Source: Liolophura sinensis (Eukaryota; Mollusca; Polyplacophora; Chitonida; Chitonidae). From it: a stretch of DNA of 64,000 nt. The position numbers and the translations under genes were made by a program. The notes under the pieces are model-generated. The model was not told the origin of the DNA. It made no database searches and worked only from the letters and a program-made list of their open reading frames with translations. Positions 49,568 to 61,382 of the stretch are shown piece after piece; within the stretch, counting starts at the first letter, position 1, and each line of letters opens with the position of its first letter. Location of the stretch: assembly GCF_032854445.1 (NCBI RefSeq), contig NC_088300.1:4590001-4654000 (forward strand), read 5' to 3'.

Positions 49568-52500
49568 CTGGGGGATAAAGCAGTATACTCAGACACATGC
49601 TTTTATTCTGCTGCCATAATAACCATTTACATGAAGAATTCCTTAAATACTTTCAGCTTTTAATAATGGACATTCATTTCCAGAAGTAAGTAATTACAAT
49701 ACTTAACAATTATTTATCTGATCATTGTTTAACGAAATACTAAAATGAACAATTAAGAGATAGCAAACAACCATGATGTAGATAATACACACGATGCATC
49801 TAGCATTAACTTTATAGCGCTCTATCAAATGCACAAATGCATAATCACATTCAAGTATGTCATTTCTTGCACAGACATGGAACATTTTTAACATATCTAA
49901 TTTAGGATAACGACTAGTTCTCACAGATGAATGTGTCTCATTCATAATTAAGCATCCACAGATTCATGGTTAAAACAATACCTGAAACATTACATTAACA
50001 TATACATCAAACAAACTGCATGTACTATATCAAAGCAAATGGTGATGTCAGGTATAGACTTCTACACATATACAAACAACCATATGTCCAATATAAAGCT
50101 TTGTAAAGAAGTGCAACAGCTACATATAAATGAAAGCAATCAACACATTATTGGGCCACAATTACAAAAGTTAGTAGCTCTATACATAAAATATTTTTAC
50201 ATATGCGCACAATTAAAGTAGGTAATGAACTTGTAAAGCACATTCAGTGGAAATGTACTAAAAGACGTGGCAGTGTGAATTAAATCTACATCTATACACA
50301 GTAATGCTGAGAAAAGTCCATATATTTCATCTAAATTACCAGTGCTAAGTCCAAACAAAAGCAATGAAACCCTATAGTATGCTTTTGCAATAAAAAAAAA
50401 AAGCAAAGAACCATCTGGCTAAATTTTACTACATATGATTAATCCACTTTGGTGTAGTTGTCAGCTTCAAGTTTCAGCTCGCGTGAAAAATCTGGATGAA
50501 ATTATTGTTAAGCAAGTTTGCCATGTATGTACATAATATGGCTAACATGTACACATGGGGCAATGTGTTTAGTAACATAACCAAATTCATTCACTAATAA
50601 AGATGGAACATTTCTCCAAACTAACAAAATTGTGCATTTCAACATAAAATTTTTAAAATTCTTAAGTTCAACTGGACATGCAAGAAAGCTGCACACACAA
50701 TGACATGTGGCCTGGTTGGGCAGTGTCTTTATAATATGAACTTTGATATAATTTAATATTTTCATTACTGAAATAGATAGTAATGAACATAATAACTAGC
50801 TTGATACTCAATGAAACAACTTCAAGCCCAGTCCACATGAGCAACATTTGTTGCCCAAAACTGGATTTCTTGATCCTGGCAACAGAAAATCCTCGAACTT
50901 TACTTGTGTGCAACTGACAACCACAATAAGAATCCCTGTCTCCGGAAAACTGGATCTAAAGATTCAGCTTCCTTCATTTTCAGCAACAAAAACAACAAAA
51001 AAAAAACACTAAGCGCACATTTGGCTCATGTTTGGGCAATCTTGTTGCCATCTACTGCAACAACAGACTAAAAGATGGCTACAACCAATCTGCCGGAGCT
51101 CTGTGGGTCACATGAACTGGAATGTATTATGCAACTGACACAAATGTTCGTGGTATGGATAACACGGATAATTCTGTAAACTCTCATTAGCCCTTTCAGT
51201 GGCTCAGTATCCTACCTGAAACAGGTGAATCTTCATAACAGTTGGCAATGCTCAAAATCAGCTTCTATGGGCAAATTCATATTTGAAACTGGGAGATTTT
51301 CCACATTTCTTTCGAGGCACATTGTTTACTTTACTTCAAACATGACTGCTTTCACAGAAGTCGAATATTCAGGAGAACAAGGAAAAAAACAAACACACCC
51401 AGACCTTCATTCTTGAAGACAGTATCCAAATTGATGCATTCCTGGCTGCTGCTGACTGTATACAAACAATCATTCCACTACCATACTTCTACGTCTTACT
51501 AATCAGAAAATAAGTATATTTACATGAAATCCAACCAAGCCAAATTTGCTCACATTGTTCCTGTTTTCCAGCCATTATCACCATCAGAGTCATCAGAGAA
51601 AGGTCTAATATTCACCCAAATAACCAAAAACTTAGCAACTAAACCTATAGGCAATATCTAAGACTACATGTTGTTGAATACTTTACCTAACTTAGCATTC
51701 TCAATAATACACTGAACATAAGAATGTGTTGATATGTACTGTGTACATGTAGTTGGGCATTATAGTCTTGGTTCAATCATTCCCAAATACAGACTAATAC
51801 AGACTGAAGATTGTTAGTGTTTTTCCCATTTTACCGCTACCTGGATGTGCACTGATTTTCACTCACTGGAAATAGCCAAATGCGCACAAAGGCCACTACA
51901 CTTTCCCCCATGTACTTAATTTTGCGACACAGAGAACCAATGGTACACAATGCATTACGGCATGAATTTTGTAATGTACAGTAATTACGATGCACACAGA
52001 GCATCAAAGATGGAACATCCCCCTTGTGTTATTGTGCTCTACAGGCATGCAAAATCTCAGCTCAATTAGATACAGTACTTTTTGAGATACCTTCTCTAAC
52101 ACTGCTCTCCGTTATTGGATGAAGGCACTAATGGGGCATGACATAAGCAACACCTGAGCATCATTTCAAAAATATATCTTAAGTTGTAAATCTTAATCAT
52201 CCAAAGTCGTCAGTTTTACCAGTTGGTACACAATAAAGGGCTAGGTAGTACTGCTTTATGAAATAGTCATATGTCGCAAGACTTATCTAATTGTAAGTAA
52301 CAAATCCGGACACTAATCCTTCGATCTAACAAAGTGCGAGTCGCATAAGCTAGTTAATTTAAAAAGGAAAGTGTTTGGGTGAACAATTAGTAGAACTTGT
52401 TTGACTTCACAATACACACAGACATATACAAGATACACAACTTTAAAATGGTCTTGTTCTGATGGAAGGTCAAAAATACTGTGCAAATCATTAGCATGCC

Positions 52501-52579
52501 ATTTTTAAAAAATGCCTACGTGTAAATTTGTGAGTTTCAGTTATGTCAGTATCTTATGTGCAAGGGAATACTTGGTTAC
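49568..52579. other. Intron between D8 and D9, nothing recognised
   Basis: About 3 kb of AT-rich sequence. Several 60-85 codon frames occur on both strands, none with a known domain or good splice borders. Confidence 0.45.
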
Positions 52580-52876
52580 CATTGGTTCTCCAAGCTGAGT
52601 CAGCTGGCCTATCAGATGCTGACAGAAAACTGGATGCAGGTAGAGTGTCAAGGGCGGGGTCTGGTGCTGGACCCCGTGTCCTGAAAGTTCTTGAGGACGC
52701 AGACAAATACCCCTGTATACACTTTTTGGTACACTCCGCTTTGGAGACAAACTGATTGCCCCCAGTCCCACAGCCTCCATGCCAAAATGCCTCACAGTGT
52801 TTTGTGTTCTGATTGAAATGCCACATGGTGGTCCACTGGCCACAGAAGCGTTCCACCTTATCCTCGAAACAGACAT
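52580..52876 (-). CDS. Kunitz domain exon D8 (Gly-x-Trp type)
   Basis: This is a 99-codon exon (acceptor TCCTGGCAG, donor AATG before GTAACC). The loop is Cys-Gly-Gln-Trp and the glycine motif is HGGC, followed by GGNQF. It is the first in transcript order of seven consecutive Gly-x-Trp domains. A 46-residue linker rich in Ala, Ser, Pro and Arg follows the last Cys. Confidence 0.93.
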
Positions 52877-53279
52877 CTGCCAGGAAAATACTCATCTAAT
52901 CAAAATCTTTGACTTTTGTATTACATCTTAAAATATTGAAAGTTGATGAAATCTGACACAACATGATGCTTTTTAAACAGTTAATCAAGGCACTTAAAAG
53001 CAAGCAAGCTCCAGAATTTAAGGTTAAATCTATAAAAATGCATTTTTTTATTTTTCTTCCTTTTAAAAAAAAACTTGAACACACAAAATGCACTGATGAA
53101 GTCTGCAGGAAAAGATTCACGTCTTTCAAGGATTACCAAACGTATTAGTTTAATTCTTACATTAACTACTTTTAACTTGTAAAACTGCAGGACTTGAGTG
53201 CCTTACTAACCCAACCTTGAGTCACAGTTCCAAATACATTTCATGAAAGACCACAGATAAGAACCATACACATATCTTT

Positions 53280-53998
53280 CACCCATGCACACCCACCCAC
53301 ATGTATGAGCCTTTCCCAGGTGCAGTATATATACGTATACATAGTCCCCACCAATGAGACACATATACAGCTCCCAAATTTGAACAACACAGTATACAGT
53401 TCCTACCTATGAACCACACAGTACAAAGTTCACCCCTTTGAACCACACAGTATTCAGTACACATCCACGAGCCATATAAACAGATCCCATCTCTGAACCA
53501 AACAGTATACTGGTCCCACCTGTGGACCACACCTTACACGCCTCTCACCCCTGAACCATGCAATACACAGCTTTCATCCACACATGTATGAACCATGCTG
53601 TATACAGCTCCCGCCCTTGAGCACATCACATAAGACAGCTCCCATCTCCCAACTACACAGTACACAAGTCCCACATGTGAACAACCCCCTTTACACCTCC
53701 CACCAGTGAACCCCTCTGTACACCCCCCACCTATGAACCACGAAGTATACAGCTCCCACCTATGAACCATGCAGTATACAGCTCACACCCACGAGCCACG
53801 CAGTATACAGCTCCCATCCATGAGCCCACCACATAATACAGCTCACGTCTTTCAGCCATGCAGTACACTGGTCCCACCTTTGAACCATGTCCTTTACACC
53901 TCCCACCAGTGAACCATACTCTATACACCTCCCATGTATGAACCACATTGTATACACCTCCCACCCATGAACCTGTCACATAAGACAGCTTCCATCTT
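53280..53998. repeat. Degenerate 29-30 bp minisatellite, main block
   Basis: Imperfect units resemble cacctatgaaccatgcagta followed by tacagctcc. Divergence is high and unit length varies. The same motif resumes at 54232-54310, beyond a SINE, so the SINE interrupts one array. Confidence 0.85.
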
Positions 53999-54004
53999 TG
54001 ATTT

Positions 54005-54226
54005 AAATTTGATTGGTGTTTTTCAAGAATATTTCACTTGCACGATGGTGGCCAGCATTATGATGGGAGGAACCAGACGGAGCCCAGGGGAAACACACAA
54101 CCATCTGCAGACCTACTCAAGTACTGCCAGAGAGGACTTGAACTCACAGCGACTGCATTGGTGAGAGGCTCCTGGGTCATAGTGCCGTGCTGGCGTGCTA
54201 AACCCCTCGTCCACGGAGACCCCCTC
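54005..54226 (-). mobile_element. tRNA-derived SINE, near full length
   Basis: On the minus strand the head (from 54226) reads GTCTCCGTGGACGAGGGGTT, like a tRNA A box, and GTGAGTTCAAGTCC near 54130 fits the B box. The body and tail (gtgggagg-aacc, aagaatatttcactt, gattggtgttttt) match other copies in the window. It sits inside the degenerate minisatellite, dividing it. Confidence 0.75.
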
Positions 54227-54231
54227 AATAT

Positions 54232-54320
54232 TTGAGCCACATAGTACATACATGTACATGTAGTACCATACGTTTACAGATCCCACCTATACCATGCAGT
54301 ATACAGTTCCAACTTGTGAA
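54232..54320. repeat. Degenerate minisatellite, resumed after the SINE
   Basis: It contains gagccacatagtaca, cagatcccacctata and ccatgcagtatacagttcc, continuing the unit of the block at 53280-53998. Confidence 0.7.
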
Positions 54321-54470
54321 TAAATGAAGTTTAACAGCACACTGACAAAGTTTACATCATGTCATGGATGGCTTCAACCTATGAACAACATGATAGAGAA
54401 AGCGACAATAACTCTCGGGGACAGAACTCCCATCCAACAGGAGTCCACATGAACAGGTCCACATATTCAT

Positions 54471-54545
54471 CAAGAGTGAGTGAGTGAGTGAGTGCTTGAG
54501 GTTTAATGTCGTACTTAACTATTTTTCAGTCATATGACAGGGAAT
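54471..54545 (+). repeat. Second interspersed repeat family with (GAGT)n head
   Basis: A run of gagt repeats is followed by gaggtttaatgtcgtactta and tttttcagtcatatgac, matching the fragment at 46506-46575. Confidence 0.65.
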
Positions 54546-56100
54546 TCATCAAGACGAATGTACTGATGATCTGGACATTCTGTAATGGGTTGATTAGTTA
54601 CCAGATAACAACTGCCTTCCACTCATTATCTCTAAAGCCTTAGCATTTTTATACAGACATAAGTGGATGACATAAAATGATCAGCATTAAACATAAAAAG
54701 CTAATCACCAACACTTACTACGAAAGTGATCAACTATTAGGGACATTGTGAATGACTGGTCAGTCAAATTATCTGACTCTCAACAAGAACACACAAATTT
54801 TCTACGGACTTATTAAAAATAAGTTTGTCCACATCTGATCGAAAGATTAGTTCTATTTTCTAAGCCAAGAATGGATCCAACATAAGATGGATACAATGGT
54901 ACAGGATGTCACGCTGCTAAACAACAGTTCTAATCGCAGACACAGTACACTTACTTGAGGGAAACTCATAGATAACATACATGTACATGTATGGCTCGTG
55001 CACATTAAAACCTGAAATTTTATATACGAAGTATGTTAACTAATGTATTGGGATGGGATCTTCTCGGATAAGTAATTATTTTAGTACTCTGATAGCCAAA
55101 CTGAGCATTACTGAGTGTGGGATCCTGGTCACACACTAGCAGAGCTATGTGTAGTATATATAGCAGATAAGCTGGCAAAACACTCACAAAACAGAACAAC
55201 AAATTCAAGGTATTGACATAGTGTCAATAAAAATGCCCGCGTCACATCATGCTTACTGCTTGACTACTTCCATAGTTACATGCAGTAAAGATATCAGACT
55301 TGTACCACATGTATTCTTTACATTTTGCTGTTACGAGACCTGCACACGAGTCAAAAAAATTGTACCACACTGAGATTCTCTCTGGACAATTGCCAGTCAG
55401 CGCAGAGGGAATTTGTATCAAGGGAAGAATCAAAGGGGAGAATTCCTAGTAGAAGGCGGGAAGTTTCATAATAAATACATGTATGGAGTATAAATGCATG
55501 CAATTTGCAAACCAAGATCAAGAAAAGAAACTATTATGTACGTTAGTCTTACCTGAATACCTGTACATACAGAGGCCAATAAATACACTATATATATAAG
55601 TAATAGGGTAAACAGGTGGGTAAATAAATAAACAGGCACCAATGAAGATATGGGCAGGGAAGTCATTTCTATGTGTGATTCAAAGATGTACCAAATGCCA
55701 GTTAACACCTACATGTATATGTGAATACACTGCATACGGATAAATAACTTAGTATGCATAATACTGCAGATTTCCAAGAGGAATCATGACGACAAATATC
55801 AATCTGGAATATACCCTTTTCATACAAAATATAGCATCCCATGAGTGTCCCTTCCTGTATACAGTGTACTAGCTGGTACAAAAGCTATTATAGGAAAGTA
55901 ACACCAACTGAACCAGAGCAAAGAATAGCTTATATTTATACAATATGTTGTATTCAATGGTGCTTATTCCAAAACTTAACCCAATTGTACAAAAGTAGCA
56001 ATAAAATGGAACCTAGCAAATAATTCTGAAGAATTTGAAGGTTGCAGGAGGAGAGCTTGAGGTTAGAGCCAATCATGCCTGGTGTTATAACTGTAGTCAC
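54546..56100. other. Intron between D7 and D8, proximal part
   Basis: About 1.5 kb of AT-rich sequence with no recognised exon or repeat. Confidence 0.45.
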
Positions 56101-56349
56101 CTGAGACGATTCGCCGTGACTGGACGACTGTGGGGGACACCAGCGGCAACTCCTCACTGACCTCATCGGGGGCAGCATAACTGAAACCTCGGCAAATCTT
56201 CTCACATTCTACTTTAGAGCTAAAGGCATTCCCTCCCACCGAGCAATGTCCGAAGGTGAATTCTCGGCAGTTGCCCCTCTCTAAGTCATAGAACCAGCGG
56301 ACTACACCACTCTTACAAATACGCCGGTCTGGGGCCACACCACATGTTT
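56101..56349 (-). CDS. Kunitz domain exon D7
   Basis: This is an 83-codon exon (acceptor AATCACTAG, donor TCAG before GTGACTAC). P1 is Lys and P1' Ser, one of the better candidates for a trypsin-directed loop. The glycine motif is FGHC, so the second conserved Gly is replaced by His, which is rare in active inhibitors. The linker of about 30 residues is mixed acidic and Ser/Val/Pro. Confidence 0.92.
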
Positions 56350-56642
56350 CTAGTGATTCAAAAGAATGAATCTCCTGTGTCATAATCCTTGTGTAGCATT
56401 GATGTTCAGCATGACAATGATAGTGAGGATAACATAACTTCGCCTAAATGGCATCACACATAGGCAACCAAGAATGATCATTTCTTTTAGCATTGAAGCA
56501 TTAAAATGCTCAAAAGTGATTCTGTTGCCACATACGCCTCTCCCTCATTATAACACGCTTCATTACAACACATGATTCAATATAACACAGCCATAAATAC
56601 GTCCCAAAAATTCTTCAAAAATGTAGTTGTGTACAACATATC

Positions 56643-56742
56643 GGTCCATACGCTTTCAGTGTACACACTGGTCCATACACTTTCAGTGTACACATTGGTA
56701 CATACACTTTCATGTGTACACATTGGTACATACACTTTCAAT
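56643..56742. repeat. 27-28 bp tandem repeat, about four copies
   Basis: Units resemble ggtccatacactttcagtgt followed by acacatt. The array is in the intron between D6 and D7. Confidence 0.85.
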
Positions 56743-57132
56743 GAAAAAAATGCTTAGCACTCAGAGGCTTGGTTATCATGTAAGTGTTAAAATAACATCC
56801 ATCACAGCACCATTTCTGTATTACAGACATATATGTCAAAGACTATACGTGGATAACCTTCATAGAACATACCCAAGTTAATCATTACACAAGGTAGGCA
56901 GACTTGTCAGCCAACAACGGCGAATCAATGAGGGAGAGTTGTATATGTAATTCAGGTTATTATACTTCAGTACATGATCATGATGTGCAACTGTTATAAT
57001 CACATTCTGGTACGTAACTAGACATGATAATTCAAAGGCAAGCAGCTGTCCAAGATCTGACTAAATCGAATCATATCTAGCTGATGATGGGACAGCAAGA
57101 AAAGAAGCCCATACTGTAGCCATGATATTCAC

Positions 57133-57369
57133 CTGTTCTGGGATCTTTATTTGCACTTGCCCTCCTGCTGTTGGCGTTCGCCTGTGTTCTAAATCCTCGA
57201 CACTCACGGTTACAGTCTGTCTCGGAGCTGTACAGGTTTTCAGGGTTGCCAGCACAGCCACCGTACCAAAACTGCTCGCAAATACCCTTCTTCTGGTCAT
57301 AGAACCACCGAAGGAGTGGCTTACCACAGATCCGCCCGTCAGGCTTCCCCCCACACTTCACACTACGGT
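57133..57369 (-). CDS. Kunitz domain exon D6
   Basis: This is a 79-codon exon (acceptor CTGCTTAG, donor ACAG before GTGAATATC). The segment before the first Cys is a few residues longer than elsewhere (DRSVKC). P1 is Gly and P1' Lys, so no classical P1 side chain is present. YGGC is kept, but the next segment reads AGNPENLYS, one residue longer than usual before the fifth Cys. The linker is Asn/Arg/Ser rich. Confidence 0.92.
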
Positions 57370-58739
57370 CTAAGCAGGAAACAGTAACAGTACAATACCA
57401 CTTTGTCCCACCCATCACCACAAGTCTAGAATGTGTTTTTATAAGTCAGCACAGTGGTCAATTATGCATAAAAATTTTTTAGTTCAAACATAATACATAG
57501 CACCAAATTACATTGTGCTTTATCATTAGAGGTATTTTGTAACATTTTGCCAAACCAAATTGACTTGAAAATATTCTTACTTTTACAAGCTCTTTTGCAT
57601 TTAGGTAAAGTATTACTTAACTATTTAAAGCCATATAGCTAGACATGCAGTTTAGCTGTTTTTGCTCAGCAATGCAAAATTCAAATCTATCGTCAAAATG
57701 ACAAGAAATTTGAGCCACACCAACAGCACACGCAAGAAAACAAACCACCAGCATCGTTTTCAATATTGCTACATACATGTGTCACTGGCATTATTAAAGT
57801 CAGAACATAAAATGAGCTTTTTAATAAGCTTGCTTAGTTCTGTCTGAATTTTTTAATACACACAGAATGCCAGTATCTATATAACACTGTATCAAAATGA
57901 TGTCCTAAAAAACATGGATGAAACATCAAAGAGCAAGCAAGGCAGAAATATGCTAGCATCAGACAGGTAAAATAGCAGGCTGAATCTATGTACAAAGCAT
58001 CAAAATCATTATTCCTAGGTATGTTTACACTATCACACTTCAAGTACACTGTCGTTTTTGAAGTCTCAGTAAAACGGAAATCTGATATTCAGAATAAGTT
58101 CCCTTCCTAAAGAGTCTGTGTTCACAGTTTCAGTTTCTTGGGCTACATAACCAAATTAGCCAATCATATTTTGTCCTGGGTAATTACACATGTTATGATA
58201 GGCTCATGTTAAACATTATGTATTCAGAAAAATAAATAAAGACTGCTAGATTAGATGTTAATCTTCAAATATTTGGTTCTATTAATAAATATGGAATAAC
58301 TCAACTTGCATGCTACTAAAGCTAAATACATATACACAGGTAAAGCAAATGCATTTTTTGCTGTATTTTTCATGATAAAACGAGACTTCAAAATCCACAT
58401 TCTTTGACATGAGCTTATTATAAAGTTACAACATTTGGACTATGAATGTCATCCCAAAGTATTAAGAAAAATCAACACTGATAAGTATTTTGTATCACAA
58501 GTTTTAACATATTTAACACAAAGTGAAGCCCCAGGTTTGTGTTTGCGAATGTTGCTTAATTGTTATATACTACCAACAATATCAACTTTTTAATCCCAAT
58601 ATCCAAAAACAGTTACATAAATCTTTTAAAGTAAAAAACAAATTAGGTGTTGTTCCTACTGCGTATTAAGAAGCCTTGGCAGAGTGTTGCGAGCGGCCTT
58701 GAAGCGGCCCCCAAGCCTAAGAAAGCCAGCCAAATCTAC
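57370..58739. other. Intron between D5 and D6, nothing recognised
   Basis: About 1.4 kb of AT-rich sequence with no exon signal. Confidence 0.45.
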
Positions 58740-58991
58740 CTGATGTAGTGTTATCTTTCTTCTTGGACTTTCGGTTCTTTCTCCTGCGTCGGCCTCGGCG
58801 CGGGGAATCAGACTGATGAGTACATTTCCTCTGACATTCTTCCTCAGAGTCAAATCGATTGGCTAATGTTGCTGGGGAACATCCACCCCACAAAAAAGTA
58901 ACGCATTTTTTCTGACTGCCATCAAAATGCCATTTGGTTGTTCTCTGTGCACAAGTGCTGAGGTCGAGCGGTAGACTGCACTGCCCATTAA
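58740..58991 (-). CDS. Kunitz domain exon D5 with highly basic linker
   Basis: This is an 84-codon exon with acceptor TTCTGCATCTAG and donor TCAG before GTAGATTT. Six cysteines are present, the glycine motif is WGGC, and two extra residues lie in the loop after the fourth Cys (SPATLANRF). P1 is Ala and P1' Gln. The linker is exceptionally basic (RRGRRRRKNRKSKKK) and could be a heparin-binding patch or a furin-type cleavage site. An ATG upstream with a hydrophobic run mimics a signal peptide, but that run is the pyrimidine tract of the acceptor. Confidence 0.88.
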
Positions 58992-59293
58992 CTAGATGCA
59001 GAAGGAGAGGTGATGTAACTATCCAACGCAGCACAAGATAATAATCCATTGCATAATACTGAGCATGTCATTTTTAACACAACAACATTACAAATACCAA
59101 TAATACACACACACGCACATGAATGCCATGAATCCAGACATTCTGTCACAATCAACATCTTTTGAAAAGGTGAGGAAAACTTTTCAATCAAGCCTTGATT
59201 GTGGGAAAAACTTCTGAAATTAAATCAAGACCTGGAAAATGTAAATTACATGCTCCAAACATTAACTCAATATCAGACAGTTTCCAGGCTTAC

Positions 59294-59323
59294 CTTTAGA
59301 TGCAGACTTGGTGGAAGACACAT
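59294..59323 (-). CDS. Candidate 10-codon linker exon between D4 and D5
   Basis: The segment is bounded by acceptor TTTGTTCACAG and donor AAAG before GTAAGCCT, a strong pair. It is exactly 30 nt with phase 1 borders, so it joins D4 to D5 in frame. It encodes a Ser/Thr/Lys-rich peptide (DVSSTKSASKG including the junction codons), in character with the other linkers. D4 has nearly no linker of its own, which supports this exon. It could still be a chance pair of splice-like sites; transcript evidence is lacking. Confidence 0.6.
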
Positions 59324-60126
59324 CTGTGAACAAATAAAAAAAATATATAGTTTTTGTATTCAAAGGGTTATGAAGGACTCAACAACATGATTTGAAGGGA
59401 TTTTCAATGAAATACTTTGCTTCTTGCTTTCCTGGAGTGTCAAACTGTGGTACATTTGTCCTCCTTCAACATTTGTTAATGTTTTCACTTTCTGAGTAAA
59501 ACACAAATCTCAGTTTTAAATCACATCTTAATTTTTGCTTCAGAAAAAATGGCTCTGTGTAACCAGCCAGAAATTCCGATCTATTTCACATCCTTCTTTC
59601 CCTACACTGAAATCATTAATATGATAAAAATTCTGATCTTATCACAAACTTATAATGAACATGTGAGCCGACACATTGATGTGCTCAAAATCAACTAAAT
59701 GGACTGCAATTTCAAACCACAAAAATGACCCACAAATGGTTAGTTATATTCTACTACTTAGCCCATACTGGATGGGCCATCTAACAGTATGTCCCAGAAG
59801 ATGACCAGCCTTTCAGCTTGCGTGTTCAAATCTAGTATGTCTACAACTTCCAGTTCGGATATCTGCTAGAGTCACAGCTTAAATGGTTTAGCTCAGGGCT
59901 AGTGTTTTTAATTTTCAGCATTATAATATAAATATATTGATATTTTTTAACGCAACATAAAACACCAAACGAAGTTATACATATACATTATAGTAGATAA
60001 CATTGTGTGATTTACATCACATTTCTGTACTACAGTTTGTACAGCAGAGTGGTTAGTTGGTGAAAAATGCTATGATATTACAGCTGATTACCTGTACTCA
60101 CATAACAAATCTAACGACACACTTAC
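59324..60126. other. Intron between D4 and the mini-exon, nothing recognised
   Basis: About 0.8 kb of AT-rich sequence with no recognised feature. Confidence 0.45.
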
Positions 60127-60297
60127 ATTGTTTGTGACAGGTGCTTTGACACTCCTGCCGGGAGTCAAACACGTTAGCATCCTCCAGATCACAACCTCCA
60201 TACCAGAACTCTTCACATTTCTCTTCCTTGCTGTTGAAATACCATTTACTCTCCCAGTCATCACAAAAGCGTTCTTCCTTAGCCATCAGGCAAACAG
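60127..60297 (-). CDS. Kunitz domain exon D4 (shortest)
   Basis: At 57 codons this is the smallest complete domain exon. The donor CAAT before GTAAGTGTG falls three residues after the sixth Cys, so almost no linker is encoded. The linker appears to be supplied by the separate mini-exon at 59294-59323. P1 and P1' are both Asp and P2' is Trp (Cys-Asp-Asp-Trp), a loop not expected to inhibit trypsin. The YGGC motif is retained, with a one-residue longer loop before the fifth Cys. Confidence 0.92.
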
Positions 60298-60556
60298 CTG
60301 TAACAAGGACAAGAATAAAATGTTAAAGGGAGATATTTTAGATACATTAATCACTGGCATTTAAATTAATAGGAATAGTAGGCAACTTGGAGGAGTGAAG
60401 TGACAAAACAAGTCTAGTAACCAACAAATAACAACAAAAGTATTCTGATCAACTAGAGTGTTTTAACAAAGAACGTACCAAAACTTTACACTGGACCTTG
60501 TGCTATCCCTTCCACCAACTACGTCAGAAAAAGGGGTAATAAATATTACACTGAAC

Positions 60557-60784
60557 CTGGGTATCCAACTTTTCCTCCAGAGGGGTCTACCTTCTGCTCC
60601 TGAAATGTGCCCCCAGGAACACACTGTTGTACGCACTCCTTGAGGGTTCCAAAGTTGTTTGCATTACCCTTACAGCCTCCATACGCAAAGGTGAGACACT
60701 CGCCCCGGATGACATCATAGTACCAACGCCTTTCACCATCTGAGCAGGGTCCAGGGTCACTGGGCAGCTGACAGAGAGGCAGAC
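60557..60784 (-). CDS. Kunitz domain exon D3
   Basis: This is a 76-codon exon with acceptor GCTGTAG and donor CCAG before GTTCAGTG. The domain is otherwise conventional (LPSDPGPC start, YGGC, GNANNF), but P1 is Ser and P1' is Asp, which does not favour trypsin and leaves elastase-like targets or no target. A Gly/Lys/Pro linker of about 20 residues follows. The open frame continues upstream of the acceptor with a hydrophobic stretch; this is intron read-through and not part of the exon. Confidence 0.92.
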
Positions 60785-61181
60785 CTACAGCAGATGACAA
60801 AGTCTTATACTGGGCACCATGGTGACACTTCATCAGAAAATGGTCACACACTGAACAAGAGGACCAAGGTGAGAGTATTGTGTCAAACACCAAGAGACAT
60901 AAACAGGTAGGCACAAAGCTGCTAACTGTTTTCATAACATACATAAGTATCAGCATAAAACCAGCCAAACTAAATCCACCCAAAAATATGGTGTATACAC
61001 TGAACAACATTTGACAGCAAAAAAAATATTCAGATCCGACAGATTGTTTTCAACTGGCACTGCAGTTTATTATTAAACAGGTGATGAATGGTTTCTGCTA
61101 AAAATGCTATGAAAATAACTAGACTGGGTTGTTTTGCCATCACATGAAAAATGGTTTCCCACAGGTTGATTATGCACATAC

Positions 61182-61382
61182 CTGATATAGCGGTAGTCTT
61201 GGGCTGGGAGAAGCTCTGGTATTTACATGTGGAGGCACAAGCTTCCTGTGTGTCAAAGTGGTTGCCATTCTCAGAGCAGCCCCCAAACCAAAACCTTACA
61301 CAGTTGCCTTTCTCAGCATCATAGTACCATTTTGTCACAGCTTCCTTACATTGTCGCTCATCTTTGGGCAAACTGCACACAT
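61182..61382 (-). CDS. Kunitz domain exon D2
   Basis: This is a 67-codon exon with acceptor ACAACAG and donor TCAG before GTATGTGC, both phase 1. All six cysteines are present and the glycine motif is FGGC. The loop reads Cys-Lys-Glu-Ala: P1 is Lys, so trypsin-like binding is possible, but the acidic P1' Glu is unusual because Gly or Ala normally sits there. The first strand carries the LPKDE segment shared with D28. The linker is short (about 14 residues, Ser/Thr/Lys rich). Confidence 0.92.

Noticed and set aside
58992-59049. Signal peptide at the start of D5
   Set aside because: The hydrophobic stretch is the pyrimidine tract of a good acceptor (TTCTGCATCTAG); D5 has the same phase 1 border as its sisters, and more domains lie upstream.
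60785-61010. N-terminal membrane segment fused to D3
   Set aside because: This is intron read-through upstream of the GCTGTAG acceptor; no start context or conservation is visible.
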